Below are positions 24,201 through 40,000 of a DNA stretch of 64,000 nt, in pieces. This stretch comes from Cotesia glomerata (taxonomy: Eukaryota > Arthropoda > Insecta > Hymenoptera > Braconidae), in the NCBI RefSeq assembly GCF_020080835.1, contig NC_058158.1, positions 26,554,305 to 26,618,304 on the forward strand, in the 5' to 3' direction. The position numbers and the translations under genes were made by a program. The notes beneath the pieces were generated by a model, which saw only the letters and a program-made list of their open reading frames with translations, had not been told where the DNA came from and did no database searches. Each line of letters begins with the position of its first letter. The first letter of the stretch is position 1.

Positions 24201-27200
24201 CCATCACTTTGGCTGCGACAGGTAATAGCTAGTTGACCAAAAAGATCACGAAGATCTTTTCTTGCTCTTAAACTAAAAGATCGAAATAGTGCAACGAACT
24301 CAACGAAATTAAGTTGAGTCTCGTACATAATAGATGTAGCGCGTGCTTTGACTTGCCAAGGCGATTCCACAACTGCGGGAGCGGAAGGACTTGATCCATT
24401 TTTGTCTTTTTCTCTTGTCACGCATAGCAGGCTAAAGTCCATTTGTAAAGCAAAATTTTATCACAGACTTGTTTTAATCAATTAAAAATATTAAATATTT
24501 GAAAATGTACACCTCAAAGTTTTATTTATTGATAAAAAACATTATTGAAATCTGCGTATGGTATACTGAAAAAAAAATTAACTTGAATCAAGAGAAAAAT
24601 TCTTGAACCAAGAAAATAATTTTGAAGAATAAAATTTACTTAAACCAAGGAAAATTTCTTAGTTTCAAAAATTTTTTACTCAAATCAAGAAATCGAAATT
24701 CTTTAAAATTTTAAAATTATTTGAAAATAATCGAGATTACATTAATAGATTTCAATATCAGTTTTTAATTTAATGATAATAAACATTGTATTTGAAATGT
24801 GCAGAGAAAGATTTAGGTAAACATGTACTGTTAAAATGTTATTTGGTTAATCTAATAACATCTATTAATGATGTATGACGGTAAATGAAGTTTACAAACA
24901 TGAGTAGTCAGCTTGATGTTTAGGTGTTAGTGTGCTTGTGGTTGCGAGTCTAAACAATAAACAACGTTGATACTTTATAAAACAATGGCATGAGTTTGAC
25001 TCGAATGAGATTACCAGTAGCATTGGCACAAGCTCAAAGTAATTCCGGAGCTTAAACCAGTTTCAAGTGAAGCATGCCGTTGTAAGCTAAAGAGTAATTA
25101 ATATTGTATGTATGATTGTGTTATACCATGAAATATTGACTGAAAAGTTTTTAGATAAGGGTCTTGTTGGGGCTTATATTCTATTACAAAAGTGTTATTA
25201 TCCATAGCTCACCTTTGTAAGCTGGAATAGGGCAAGCTTGATGAGATACGTTCTGCTGAACCAGGAGGGCTGCGTGGCGGAATACGGTCACGGCTAGATC
25301 GTGGTGAGGTAGGTGCTATTCTTGTTAAAGATTCACGACTTCCAGCGACGTGACGCAGTGGAGCTGTTGTTATTCCACCATCCGACGATGATGAATCATA
25401 TTGCTTCAAACTCAATTCCTGCATTTAAAATTTCATTTTAATAAATTAATTATAACTTACAATACTTGTATTGGCCAAAATTGACGGCAAACCTGATTTA
25501 GAAGTTCAACAATTTTTAAATACAAATTTATTGGACAGACATCGCATTTTTTTTTTTAAATTTTAAACGATAGTTAGAAGAATTTTAATTTTATGCAATT
25601 TCTCGGCATGTAAAAGTGTTGAAATTAATTTTAATCTACATAAAGTCGTCATACTTTAATAATAATGACTGTTGAAGGAGAATTTAATTTTTATAATCTC
25701 AGAAATAAAAGTTTGTAAGAATTCTTTGAAACTTTCCGCTGTTTTTAGATGATTCGAGTTTAGTATATAGCTAATAATATTAAGTCATTATTATTACGGT
25801 TAAGATCATTAGGGTGACTTATAAATTAATGTGATCTCTTTAAGCTAATGTTAGTTTTATGTTATCTCATTATTTTCACCCGGAAAATGCTTTAGCTAAA
25901 GATGTTATTGTCTTTATTAAGAAAGTGAATTATCAAAATTTTTATAGCTTTAAATATTTATTGTTTTTTAAATTACAATCTTTATTTGAAGTACTTGTAG
26001 TTTATATTAAATTGATTTCTTATAAAAAGTTCTTAGTAAGTATTAAGCGACTCATTGTGATCGCAAAATTAGAATTTATACTGTGGTAATGAGGTAATTG
26101 ATCTTAAAACTTCTTAAGTCTTTGATCAATTTTAATATAACAATAACACTAATTTTCTGTCGATGTTCTACTAATTTGAAAAAATACTTTACGTAAAAAA
26201 GTTATTAATGTTGATTTTATTCTATTTGAAATTAATTTTTGCATTAAGCCGCAAATTAACGGTCCTGTTGTAAACTATTTTCACCATACGATCAATAAAA
26301 TAATAAAAAGTTGTATTTTTCAAATCTTATAACCCCGGTTTTTTCTTCAAAGTTTTTTTAATTAACAATATAAATATAAGTATAATAATAACCTTAGTAA
26401 GAGCATGAATATTACTAATAGATTTAGTTTTTTTTCCAGGTTTAGGATTGCGGCGTCGAATATTGCTACTATTGGTGGGCGATAATGTGCCAATACTATC
26501 AGTCGTGGACCAATCCCGTCCACCGAAGACTCTTATTGCATCGGCTGTCGTGGGCTCAACACAGCCCTCTTCAAAATATAATTGGAGATATTTCTCTTTT
26601 AACCACCGGGATCGTCTATCTGTTAATTGCTGTTGCCGTTTTAGACCTCGTAGAATCCAACAAAGTCCCATGTACCAAAGTCTGGCCGCCAACAAAAAAA
26701 AGGAAAATAAAAAGACCAGTTAGATAAATTTATAAACGAGTACAAAGACCATAAAAGACAAAAAAAGCTACGCGTTAAAACGTATAGTTGATCGTATCTA
26801 CATAAAATAGCTCTTGCAAAGATGTTAATATACATATACATATAGATATACGTACTTGCTTAGGGCAGGTGGACCCAGAAAAAATATTATTCGATTATCA
26901 GATAGACTGGAGCCATACATCAGCCCGATACAGGAGTCTGAACCGGGGAGGCCGTATCTTTTGCAGATGCCACGGAGTTCAACTTCTCTATCTTTATCAC
27001 AACACCCAATGATAACTTCCTTGACAGAGTTTAGATCCAAGTAACCTTCTTCGAGGCTAATCGACGTACATTCTGTCTGGAGGGATGTGTACTTCGATAT
27101 AAGAACCGGTGGCACAGACTCTTCTGGATTTATTGTTAATGTAAATTCAGTTGAGACTCCACCCAATCCTGGTGTTTTTAAAGGACTCCATGTTGGCTTT

Positions 27201-29390
27201 TCCCATACTAATGTACCGCAGGCACGATCAACACGTGCATACACTAGTGCCGTTCGTGAACCCCCAGCTCCTTCACAATCCCAGTGAACTAATGTTGTGC
27301 CATGATGAAGAACCTAGTAAAAAATATATTACTTATAATTTATAAATTATAAAAAATTAAAATTATTATTTAATTTAATTTTTGACTAAAATAGACCAAA
27401 AAAAATATTAGCTAAATAATAATTATTAATATTGTAGGGCAATGTCACGAAAGATGTATATTTTAAGTGTGATCTAGTAATTTAATATTTTTTTTTTTTT
27501 AAATATAGGTACTCCGAGTAAAGCCCGAATGATTTAGACATTTGTGAAATAGATTAGATAACCAATAAAATTAACACTATTAACAAATTATACTTATTAG
27601 CACTATCTATCATCGAAACAAGTGCATAATATATATAAAAAATCAATTTCAAAACGATGGAATCGATTTTTCAATTTTGAGCTTATGTTGAGCATATAAT
27701 CATTGTACTTTTTATTTGATGTGTGTAATTATTTACTAAAATGCCCTAATTATAATCGATTATTAGAAAGTAATGAATGATTAAATAATTTACTTAGTGA
27801 TAAAAGTTTAGTATTGAAGTAGCGTGAGAACATTAGAGAAATACATATACAATAATCAATAACTAGCCGTCATATGGATTTCCGCATGATAACTATGATC
27901 GATTTGACTTTTATGGACGTGTTGAAATCTCCAGAGGTGATAGCCGGGGATAGAAAATGAAAAAAAAGTCAAAGCCAATAGCATTGAGCATTGACAAAGA
28001 ACGACGACTATCATTATATCAGCTGACTTTATGACACCAGAACGTATTTCGAATAGAAAGGACGATTCTCCTTTCCTTTTTTCATTCTTTTATTTCATAG
28101 GAACCTTTCCGAACAAGAGAGTACTGTCAGCGTATCATGCGAAATTACGAGACATTTATTAGATACCAATATCAAACAAATGGAAAATAGCGAATATTTT
28201 GAAATATTTTCATTTAGATATGTGTTGAACTACCGGCTATTTGACTGCAAATTACTAATTAAAAGTAAACTATTTACATAAATAGAGTATTTTGATCATA
28301 AAATATCTCATTAAATACCGAAGTTTCCCAAAAATTGAAAAATTCACTCAAATTATATTCCTATGAATCAAAGCAATGAGACTAAATTTTGGAGTACTAT
28401 AATATAAATTGACGTTATTTGCATAAAATTCAAATGATGTAATTGCAAAGAGTAATTTTCATTAAAACATGGTAAAATGAAATAATTAATCATTTTATTC
28501 ACATTATTAATGTAAATTGAAACATTGAAATTCATTGTAATTCAAGTATTTAATTATAATTATATATTTCTATCGACCAAAAAACCGTAAGTCATTATTA
28601 CACAGAAATACGAGTTTTGTATTCATCAACTATGCATGAACGGTAATGGGATCTATTATATACAAGAAGCAATGAAATTTTTAAATTACGATGGTTGAAT
28701 TTATTCACCAAATAAATAATACTTCAATTAATATCATTAATAATAACGATTTTCTTCGTCAAAATACAATTAATGAATAATTGTGATGTATTACATCAAA
28801 AGAATCAATATACGCGCTTATTATTAAATGACACTTTTCTTTAGTTCTGTACATTCAATAACTCCCCGGCTTTTCAATTTCATAAATTATCGTTTACGCC
28901 AGTTATACATAATAATTTATATTCAAATGCAAATAATTACACTGCTGCATTTGACTGTTATCATTCATCTATATTTATTTTTATATTAATCTCTACGTTT
29001 AATTATAATAAAGAGCATTTATTAATTCAAAATGTTTTAGTATAAATTATAAAAATATTTATAAATAAAAACTCAACACATTATTTTTCTATGTCCCTGA
29101 AGTTGAAAAATAAAAAATAATTTTTCAATTTTTTATTATTCCCAAAAATATTTTTGTTCAGTTGTACGCCGTAGCAATCAAAAAGTTGGCTTAGTAGTTT
29201 ATTAAGTCAAATAAACTCTTCAGTAAAAAAGATTATTTTTAACTTCCCGCTAAGAAAATCGAAAATTTTCAAAAATCGGGAAGTTATTGGTTTTACCTTA
29301 TTGGGCAAGAATCGAGTTTTCATCAGATCTTGACGTTTGAGAGTTACAGGAAGCTTCCCTGACTACTCGCGCGAGGTTTTCAATAAGTCG

Positions 29391-29440
<50 letters not shown>

Positions 29441-31010
29441 ACGTAAAAAAATAAACTGTTGCTGCAACAGGAGGCAGTCATGTTGCAGCAACAGGAAAAA
29501 ATCCTGATGCAGCGACAGGATTTTCCTGCTGCTGCAACATGACTGCCTTCTGTTGCAGTAACAGGAAAAAATCCTGTTGCAGCAACAGGATTTTTCTGCA
29601 GCTGCAACAGGAGGCAGCCATGTTGCAGCAACAAGATAAAGTCCTGATGCAGCAACAGGATTACGACTGTTGCTGCGACATAATAGTAAAATATGGTTGG
29701 GTCATTCCATGTCAAATTGACCAACAGTTGGAATTGACCCCTTTTAATTTTGATCAATTTTGGTCAGAAATTTTCTTTTATCATACAACGAACTTCTGCC
29801 AAAGGAAAAAAAATTAAAAATTTTTTTTCAAAAGATATGCAAATTCGAAATTTCGCTATTTTTAAAATTTTATTTTTGGAATATCTCGTTCGCTATTATA
29901 GATACAGGGATGCCCTTTCGTTTGATTGAAAGAGGACCTTTGGGGCTATTGAAAAAAAAAATATTTTGGAAAAAAATTCTGAAAAATGCCAAATTTGATA
30001 TATTTTGTCCGTTTCTTCACTTTGATAACAGTTTTTAACGTTAAATAACTCAAACAGATATAAATTTCCAATAAAAATCATAATAATGTGATGAGAATAT
30101 CAATTGTGTTTCGTTTTTTCGAATACTTGTTTACTTACAAATTTCTGCACATTAATATTGCTTAATGTCAAATTTCAAATCATTTCCATCTTAAAAAGAC
30201 GATAAATGGCGTCGACAACTTTAAATGAAGTAAAAAAACGACAAGTAACAATTATATCATGCGTTAAGCCTGACTTTAAGATTACGTCTAAAAAATAAAA
30301 AAAAGGTAAAATTATTTTATTATTTAATATTTCCACGTCGTGCATTTAATTTTTAATGCTCAAAATTACAATATTATGTATCTGCATAACTTTACCTTAT
30401 TTAAAAGTTGCAAAAAACAAGAAAAAATTGTTTTTTGAAATTCAAAAATTCATATTTAAAAAATAACACAGTTCTAAAAAGTTCAGGGTCTTTTAAGATC
30501 AGTACAAGGTACTATACAAAACAAATTGAGCCAAAATTTTAATGTCGATCGTCATTTTTGACGATTTTCAAAAATTTTAAATTTGGCATTTTTCAAAATT
30601 TTTTTCCAAAATATTTTTTTTTCAATAGCCTTAAGTGTCCCCTTTCAAACAAACGAAAGGCCATTCCTGTATCTATAATAGCGTACGATATATTTCAAAA
30701 ATAAAATTTTAAAAATAGCGAAATTTCGAATTTGCATATCTTTTGAAAAAAAATTTTTAATTTTTTTTCCTTTGGCAGAAGTTCGTTGTATGATAAAAGA
30801 AAATTTCTGACCAAAATTGATCCAAAGTAAAAGGGGTCAATTCCAACTGTTGGTCAATTTGACATGGAATGACTCAACTATATTTTACTATTAACTCGCA
30901 ACAACAGTAGTAATCCTGTTGCTGCAACATGGCTGCCTCCTATTGCAGCCGCAGGAAAATCTTGTTGCTGTAACAGGATTTTTTCCTGTTGCAGCAACAG
31001 TTTTTTTTCC

Positions 31011-31057
<47 letters not shown>

Positions 31058-34000
31058 TATGTAAACCGCTTATAACTTTTGAACGGCTCATTCGATTTTA
31101 TCGCGGTTGGTGCCATTTAAAAGGGCTTGGCCAAACTTAGATTTCGAGTATAATTTGGATCGATTCGGATCAGTAGATTTTGAGAAATCTTAAAAAAACT
31201 AAGAAAAAAATTTTTTTCAAATGTGATTTTTTTTTTATAACTTTTAAACGGCTCCACCGATCGATTCCAAAAACTAATCAGCTCTAGACAATAAAAAACC
31301 ACGTCGATCGCCACCAAGCTGGTCGAAATCGGTTGATTCGTTCGAGAGATATCGTGAACGAAAGATAACCGAAAAAAATGTTTTTTCGGAATAACTCCGA
31401 AATTTTCGGTTCGATCAATTAAAATCTGAAAATTCTTTATGAGGCTAATAAAACTGCGTCGAATGCCGCCAACCGCGTGAAAATCGGTAGATCCATTCAA
31501 AAGTTATTGCGGTTAGAAAATTCAAAAAACAGTGTTCTATGAAACTTCTATCAGACTTTTGAGCTCGAAGAGCTTAAATGTATAGAAATACTATCTCTTT
31601 GAGCTCAGTGAGCTCAAAATATCACATAAATTATATTTTGAGCTCAAAAATCTCAAAAACGTCATAAGTACAATTTTAAGCACCCAGGTATGGAATTAGC
31701 GGCAAGTTGCAGGGATGGCCTTTAGGGTGAACCGTTCTACTAATTTTTATTTTATAACAACACTTCAAACTTAATTCTTTTATAATAAGGAGACAATTCA
31801 GTGACCATGCATTCTCTGTTAGATATTTACAACACTAACTTTGGTCAAAAAATTATATATGTGCATATATGACTATAACGGGACACATTAAACCACACAA
31901 GAAAATTTTTTTACGGGTGGTAGATAAAAATAATTTATATCTTTTAAAACCAAATCAACGTCCTCATGGTTTGTACGAACTATAAAAATGTTCCAAGACC
32001 TATAAAAAATTGTGAATAATTGACAGTATGTCCTGTACTTCTTCAACAAGAAAAACCAATCGTTTTTTGTCAAAGTAAACTCGACAACTATAATATGAAA
32101 TTTATTTGTTAGAAGACCATCAAAAGAGTGAAAAATAACGTAATTACAACGCTGCCAGAGGAAATAATAACAATAATGCATGCAGCGATCGAATATGTCT
32201 GATTAGATCGAATAAAGCCATTGGTCTCCTGTCAATGATGAAAATAAAAATAAAAAGAAAAAAAACATAAAGTAAATGTATAACGGAATAAAAATGAACC
32301 TGAAGCAAATGAAGATCCATTCCATGATGAGGAGCGGCAACCGGAAAAAGTGCAACTCCATGGTCAGCAACAAGGGGTTGAACCGGCTTGTAGGAATCGA
32401 GGTCAAGATGATAGTCATTCTCATCACACTCTTCAGCAGAATAAGCTTGCTCAAGAGCTGTAGTATGGACACTCAAAGTACGATGTAGTGAGCCAGTAGT
32501 TGCGTCTCTTAAGCGGGCATGACGATGTGAATGAAACAACGTTACTTTATCAATGACAGCCGCTGTTTCGTTGGTACAGTCAGGCTTATCTTCTGAATCA
32601 TTGCTGCTTCTTGGTGATATCCTCCATGCAAAGCTCACGTCTACATTGCTTCCGACACTGGATCGCGCACCTGGCGAACCCGAAGGCACGTGTTCAAGGG
32701 ACGAACCCTCCTTACTATTACTGCGTTGAGTCTTCTTTTCTTTGCTCTCCGTTGGTTGCTATCAAATAAGTGAAAATACAATTATTATTCATAATTTGTT
32801 ACATAATATTTAATGTTAATAGTACCGCTATCAATTTAAATAATTATGCAATTTCCAGTGCAGTATTCATTAATAGATTAAACAATTTTATCAATTTTTT
32901 GATTATATAATGTTGGAATAAAAAAAATAATCTGACGAACAGACGGACTTTTTTCAAATTGTCTTTTATTTTACAATAATTATTTTTATCTCATCGTTAA
33001 CTGCAGAAGTTTGAATCAAAATGATATTATACGACTTTATTTTGGAAGTTTAAAAGATAAATCGTTTTCTCGTTATTTTGAAATTTATGTTATTCTAATC
33101 CGTTGAATCTTATCTACTCAATGTAAATAATTATTTATTATAATAAATGTAGGATGCACCCTCAGAATACGGTATCGATGCTTCATGTTTAAAAATATAA
33201 CTATTTATTAATCTCTGTTGTATTGGAAACGCGATATCAATGATAATGTAAATTTTTAGCGAAACTTTTATTTTAAATCAAGCCTTATAATTTTTTGTAA
33301 TTTATATGCTATGAAGCATTTTATATTTTATTAATTTTTTTAGATATGACGTGATAGTGCAAAAATAAAACAATTAACTTGTAGTTAATTATTTAATTTT
33401 ACTTTTTTTCAACTTGTAGTGACTCGTATAATTTTAATTATTTAATACAATTTCTTATAATTAATTAATACAATTTTCATTAATTGAGAATATTTTTGCT
33501 TTCCTTGAAAAATTTTATGTTCTTAGTTTAAGAAAAATTTTCTTCATTCAGAATACAAAAAAAAACAATTTTTTGTACTGGAACCCATTCTAAAATGTAT
33601 TTAAGATTTATTTTTATAGTTATAAAAAGTTTCATAAATCCGTACACTTTTAGAATTCTTGAAACAAGTTGACAATGTCTTAAATCAATGTTATCGCCTA
33701 TCTTAATTCAAAAGAAAAAATTTTCAAGTGAAACGAAGATTATCTTATTTAAAAATAATAAAGTGCTTTTTTTAATACTAAAAATTCTTGAGAGAAGGAT
33801 TTATTTTCTTCATTCAAAAGTTCTACATTCTTGATTCAAATTTTTTGAATTTAAACAAGAGAATTCTTAAAGAAAATATTTTTCTCGAATCACGTAGTTT
33901 TTTTTTCAGTGTACACTGTAAAGGATTTTTTGGACCCGATGTAGTGTAAATGAGTCGGTATAAAAATTTTCGTCCGAACATTACACCAAATACCATGTTA

Positions 34001-37000
34001 AATTTAGAGGGTTGTAAATGTATAATTCATGATAATTTTGTGTTCAAAAATTAAATACCAACTCTACACTCTGAAAAATTTATGGTTATCTCCAATTCTC
34101 AAATTGTATTGGCGCAGCCATTTATATTTGTTATCAAGTGCTTCATTTTTCTGAGATTCTTAAGAAGAAATAATTAAAACGTGCGAAATTATTAAAAAAA
34201 ATCTTTTTCAATTCTATTTATATATAAATACATCAGTCATGATTGTCATGAATATATATGAATACATATATATGTATATAATCAAGATAAATAATTATAA
34301 ATATATTAAAATGTTCAACAAACTATTTAACATACAAATAATATTAATATAGTTATAAATAAAGGATAAAAATTAAGTAATTAACAATATTCAATGATCG
34401 ATTGTAGCTTATTAAACAAAAATATATCGAATAACACGCAATGGTGTAAAAAAATAGATTACACGGACGGAAAATTTACACCTAGAAAATTTTACATCGT
34501 TATATCACACTCCACGGCTGTGTAAAGTGCTCTGAATACATTATTACACCGAAATTTTTTACAGTGTATGAAAACAGCTACAACAAAATATAATTTAAAT
34601 CATGCGCTTCTGATACAACTTATGGAATGCGTACTTTGTACATTTCACCGTCATTCCAGCTGAACAAAGGCAGGTAGCAATATTTGTATTTCGTGTCTTA
34701 GAAGAGAACAAAAAATAAACATGACTTTAGGTAACAAAATTTAAGGCTTTGAGTTTTTATTGATTATAATAAACTATCACCGATTTTTATTTTGAAGTGT
34801 TCGCAATAGAAGCGTGCATTGGTCCAAAATTTAAAAGCAAAACTGAGTCAGTGTATTCCAGCATTAACTACAAACTTCAAATACGAATAATTAACTAGAT
34901 AATAAAGTACTTGGAGATAGGTAAATCAATAATTTCAAGTACTGCAGAATCCATGACATAATTTTATCACGGGAGTTATAGATAAATAATATTGTTTTGT
35001 TATGACTGGTGACCGGATATGACTGGTGGATATTAGCATCACTTTTAATCTTCAGCTGGATGAAGTATAACTCAATAGAATAGTTGAATATTGACAGCAA
35101 GAGCAAGTAGTTTCCGCCGGCCTACAACTGTCTTTGCTGCTGGAGGCCGATAGAAACCCCTGACCTTACAATCAAATTTTTTCCACCATTAATTACATAT
35201 TATATTATCTTGAACCAACTTTATTCGATAAGATGTACTTTTCTCGACAACTTCCCAATTATCCTTTTGTCAGCTTTCAGTATTTGCATTTCGCTGATCC
35301 GACATGTGGAGTAAAGAGAGTCAAGTCAGCTCTTCAAGTGGATAGAGGAACTTATCGAGTTATTTTCTCAAGAAGTTGAAGTAAATTTGCAGTAGCAGTT
35401 GTTGTTGTTGTTGTTGTTGTTGTCGTTTGAAGAGTTTGTATTAGTAGTAGCAGCAAAAGATGTTGTGTTGTCATTGGTGTTGGTATCGTTTAAAACGTCG
35501 ACAGTAGAAAGAAAATTGAACTGGGACCAGCTGACTGAGAATAGAGACTGTTGTAGAAGTGATTACAAATGTTAGAAAGGTTTAAATTGTCATTCTAAGT
35601 TTCTCCGTCGTCAGTTTTTAGTGAAAATAAAAGTTTGTGCAATTGCTTTTACTATTTGGTTCTGGTATCGCATAAGTTTCAACTGCACTACTGTCTCTTT
35701 ACAAGTGTTATTGTTACATCCACTTTACTTTAGTTATAACCTTACACTTTTCAACAATAAATTTCATCGCTCACTTTCTTTATCTATTTCTCACTTCCAT
35801 TAGCACAAAGTGTGGTGGAGGTCAAAAATCCGTTCACCGCGAAAAGAATGTGCCGACGAATTTCATTGTTAAAGTTTGTTGGAAACGAGCCAAATAACTC
35901 GGTGACCAAACAGTCCCACTCTGAAATACTGTTACATTTATTCGAGTATCGATGTACTTTCAGATTAATAATTATTATCTCAATTTCAAATTAAAAAAAT
36001 TGTATCATTAATCATCATGTCTTATCTTAGTTAATTTCTTATGACAAAAAAAGGGTAAACTGAAATATATATTTTTACCTTGTTGACAGAAGAAATTACT
36101 TCACGTAATTCCCGTAAAAAAGCCCCGAAGAAAGGTACGACAGGACATTCTGGCATCGCCAATGCACGTGCCAATGCCCGTTCATATTCGGAAGACAGAA
36201 GGGCTGATGAGAGGTACTCTAGTACTGGTAATGGTTCGTTCACACTTTGCCAAAATGGCTTTAATTTATTGGATCTGAAACATCAATGAATTAACAATGA
36301 AAATTAGTTATATCGTTATATATACCTACAATACGTACAATAATATTCATCAAAAGATGAGTCCGATGGAAGCTTTCGAGGGTAGGGGTAAGTTTAGGAT
36401 GGCTAAAACGCCTTTGATCTGACCTAAATAGTTTTTTGTAGGACGATGAAGGGTCGTACTGTCGTAATGTCACTTCTTGCAGGCGGGGACAGAATAAGAA
36501 CATTTGTCATTAAAAATTTTTGTCATAGATCGGTTGTGAACTATTGTCATGAGTCGAAAAATATAATAAACTATTTTTCTTCTTATAAAAATAGATTATT
36601 CATGTAATTTTTACGCCCAATATTGAAATGCGTTAAAAGTGAAGTTTTTAAAATTTTTCTTGAAGTATATATTTTTTTTTAATGTAATAAGAAAATTTTC
36701 TAAATAGAATTGAATATATGAAAAGTTGAGTGAGGGTTCATATTTGTACACTGTAAAAAATTTCGGTGTAAAGTTGGACCCAGGGACTTTTACACCGATG
36801 TGTAAGTGTGAAACGTCAGTGTAAAATTTCTTCCATGTAAAATTTCCACTCGTGTAAATTTAACACGGTGTAATTTACTGTTTTACACTATTCCGTGTTA
36901 CTATTTATAACTTTGAAAATTTAATAACTATTACTAGCAACCTTGCAGTCTGTATGTGATTGTCATGACTTGTAAACTATAAATAAATAAAATTTTGCTT

Positions 37001-40000
37001 TCTTGAATAATGACTTTTGTAAAATTATATTGTACTTTTTTAACTATTGACGTTTTTAAAGATATAAGCTCATCTCGATGTTACACTCATCAATACCTTT
37101 CATTTGAGTACCCACATTAATTTTTCATATATTGATATATATTATATAAATGTATATATGAAAAATATATCAAAATGCATGTGGGTACTCAAATGAACGG
37201 TCTTGACGAGTGTAACATCGGGATGAGCTTATATCTTCAAAAATGTCAATAGTTCACAAGATACAAGGTCATTTCTTAATTATTGATATTTTTAAAGATA
37301 TAATCTCATCCCAATGTTATACTCATCAAGACTTTTCATTTGAGTACTCACATGCATTTTGATATATTTTTCATATATACATATATGTAATATATATATA
37401 AATATATGAAAAAATAATGTGGGTACTTAAATGAGTGTAACATCGGGATGAGCTTATATTTTTAAAAATATATTTAACACTATAAACATTCGATTTTTAT
37501 CAATTGACTCTTACATAGGATCCACCGTATACTTAGATAAATTTTTAACAACTTGAATATTAACATTCTTGTTGCAGACTTTCCAATGATACTAAGATTT
37601 ACGTTGGAATGACTTTACTCCGTGAAATGGCATAATATAAAAAAAAAAAAACATGCTTTTAAATATTCATTTCTATACATGTTTATATTTATAATCTAAT
37701 ATCGTACAAGTCTGAAACTAAACAATCAAATTAATTAATGAGAAATTTTTAGGAAATACATTACACGCTTGATTGTGTAAAATTTAGGATTCACACCGTT
37801 CAAATTTAACACTACACTTAGTGCGATTTTCACACCGTCCGTGTTAAAAATTTTTACACCGAATCATTTACACCACACCGAGTCCAAAAAATTTTTTACA
37901 GTGTATGCTGTCAGATACACCAAATAACATCTCAACAAATGGCACTCAGCAAATGTGTCGAGTGACCTGCACAATATGAAATTTTCTCAAGAGTAAAAGC
38001 AATGTACTTTTTTCTTTGTCATCAAACAATATATCGATTTATTTATACCAATCGTATTATTTTATTTATCTTGAATCATTAAGGAATATTCAATATAACA
38101 ATAAATAATTATGTGAATTTGAATGCTATTTCCGTTTGTAAATATCAGAGAATATATAAATACTGTTTCAGTAAGATTTTAAATAAATTTGAATTTTTAT
38201 ACAAACATATATCAACCTATTGATTTTTACTACTGCGTTTTTACGCTTATAGACATTAACCCAATATTGATAGGTTCTATTCAATGACAACTATATAAAT
38301 TATTCTTTAAGCTATATTAAGTATAAATAATTTATGACCGTTGCGACACTTAATCATGAGCGTTACTGTCCCCAAATTTGCATAATTTAACGAAATGATA
38401 GTAGTAAATATAAATATAATGCAATTTATTTCTCTAAGACCTAATAAAAAAAATTTGAGAGCTGGCGTGATAGTTTTATCGATGCGTGTATGGAAAATAT
38501 ATGACGTGGCAGCTTTTTTGTTTAATGATGCGTTAGGCGAAACATCCCCCCCGTTGTCATTTATGTTTACACAATAATATACCACGTAATAATATTATCT
38601 GTGGAGTAAAAAAGTAATACATTGAAGTAGATTGGGAGGGAATATGATTGATAATGTGTTTTTTTTTAATTTATAAAATTATAAGTAAATAAAAAAAAAA
38701 TGTTGCTGATAAGTTAATGTTTTTTTTTTGCAATAAAAAATTTTCAATTAATTAAATTTTTAAAGTAAAAATTACTATTTACTTAGTAGTAGTTAATATC
38801 AATTAATAGTAAAATTCAATTTTGAGGAAAAAATTTACTTTTAGTTAAGTAATTCTTGTTCGTAACAGGAATTAGACTGAAATTATTATTTTTCAGAACT
38901 AGAAGGGTTTTCAACTAAAAATATTTAAGATGAAGCTGATCTTGAGTACGCAGAATAGTTATTTTCGATACATATACGCAAAGGTAGAGATTCTAACGGC
39001 TTAAAGTGACATGACGAGTTTGAGGCTATGTGGCATTCTTATCAAGACCGAATTAGTTATCCGGCCGAGCGAAGCGATCTATAGCGTATTTTAGTAGTTG
39101 TGTAGGAATTTATAGTTAGAGAGAGAGAGAGAGAGAGAGAGAGGTTACTTTTCAATACAAGTGTGAGGTAAGATAACAAAACTATAGATTGCCAGAAATC
39201 GTATAGTTTGCGCCCTCTGCATGTTGCTCGAAAATCTAACTTTCGCGGTTGATGTAACAAAAATATTTTATTGCATGCTCTTTAAAGGTTTTTATCCAGT
39301 CAATTATTTAGACACAAAGATTTAATTTATAAATACTTTATAGGAATGTCAGAGGTTTCAAAGTGTAATTGTAGAAAAGATAAACAATTTTTCCGATAAA
39401 AAAAGATTACATTTTATCAATCAGATTTTGCTACACTTGAACTCAAGATAGAATAGTAAACTGCTAGCATATAAAAATGTTTTTTAATTTATTATAATTG
39501 AATTTTCAGATTCTTTTATTTTTGCTTCTATTAAATGTTATGAAGATACTTGAATTGAATTTTTTAATAAAAATTGAAGAATAAAAAATACTGAACGACG
39601 GAAAATCTCAAAAATATAAGAAAAAACATTAAGATCAATGCTAAGTTAATTTTCATATCAAGCACGACAAATGTGCCATGTACTTAAAAAAATAATGTTA
39701 ATAGTGAATAAAGAAAAATAGAACAGTATCGAAAAGGGACAAAACTTGAAATGATGACTGTAAGTCATAGAATTAATTAATTAAATTTTTGTATGCAAAA
39801 TACACGATGTGGAAGCTCAAAGATAGTGTGAAAGGAAATAACGACGAAGATAGAAAATATGTTAATGAATATAATACAGATCACTACTAGCTCACGGTAA
39901 GTACACTGTAAAAGCAATAAGCTACTATACTATGTCTATCGTAATTATATTTTAGTGAAAATTGTAGTAATTATTTAAGTACTTAGATAATAGTTGAACA

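Noticed and set aside
29380..31140. Open frames rich in Q, C and L around the GTTGCTGCAACAGG modules, and a CRISPR-like look of repeated modules
   Set aside because: The frames derive from the repeat modules of a fold-back element; spacing is irregular, the repeats are palindromic and the genome is eukaryotic.
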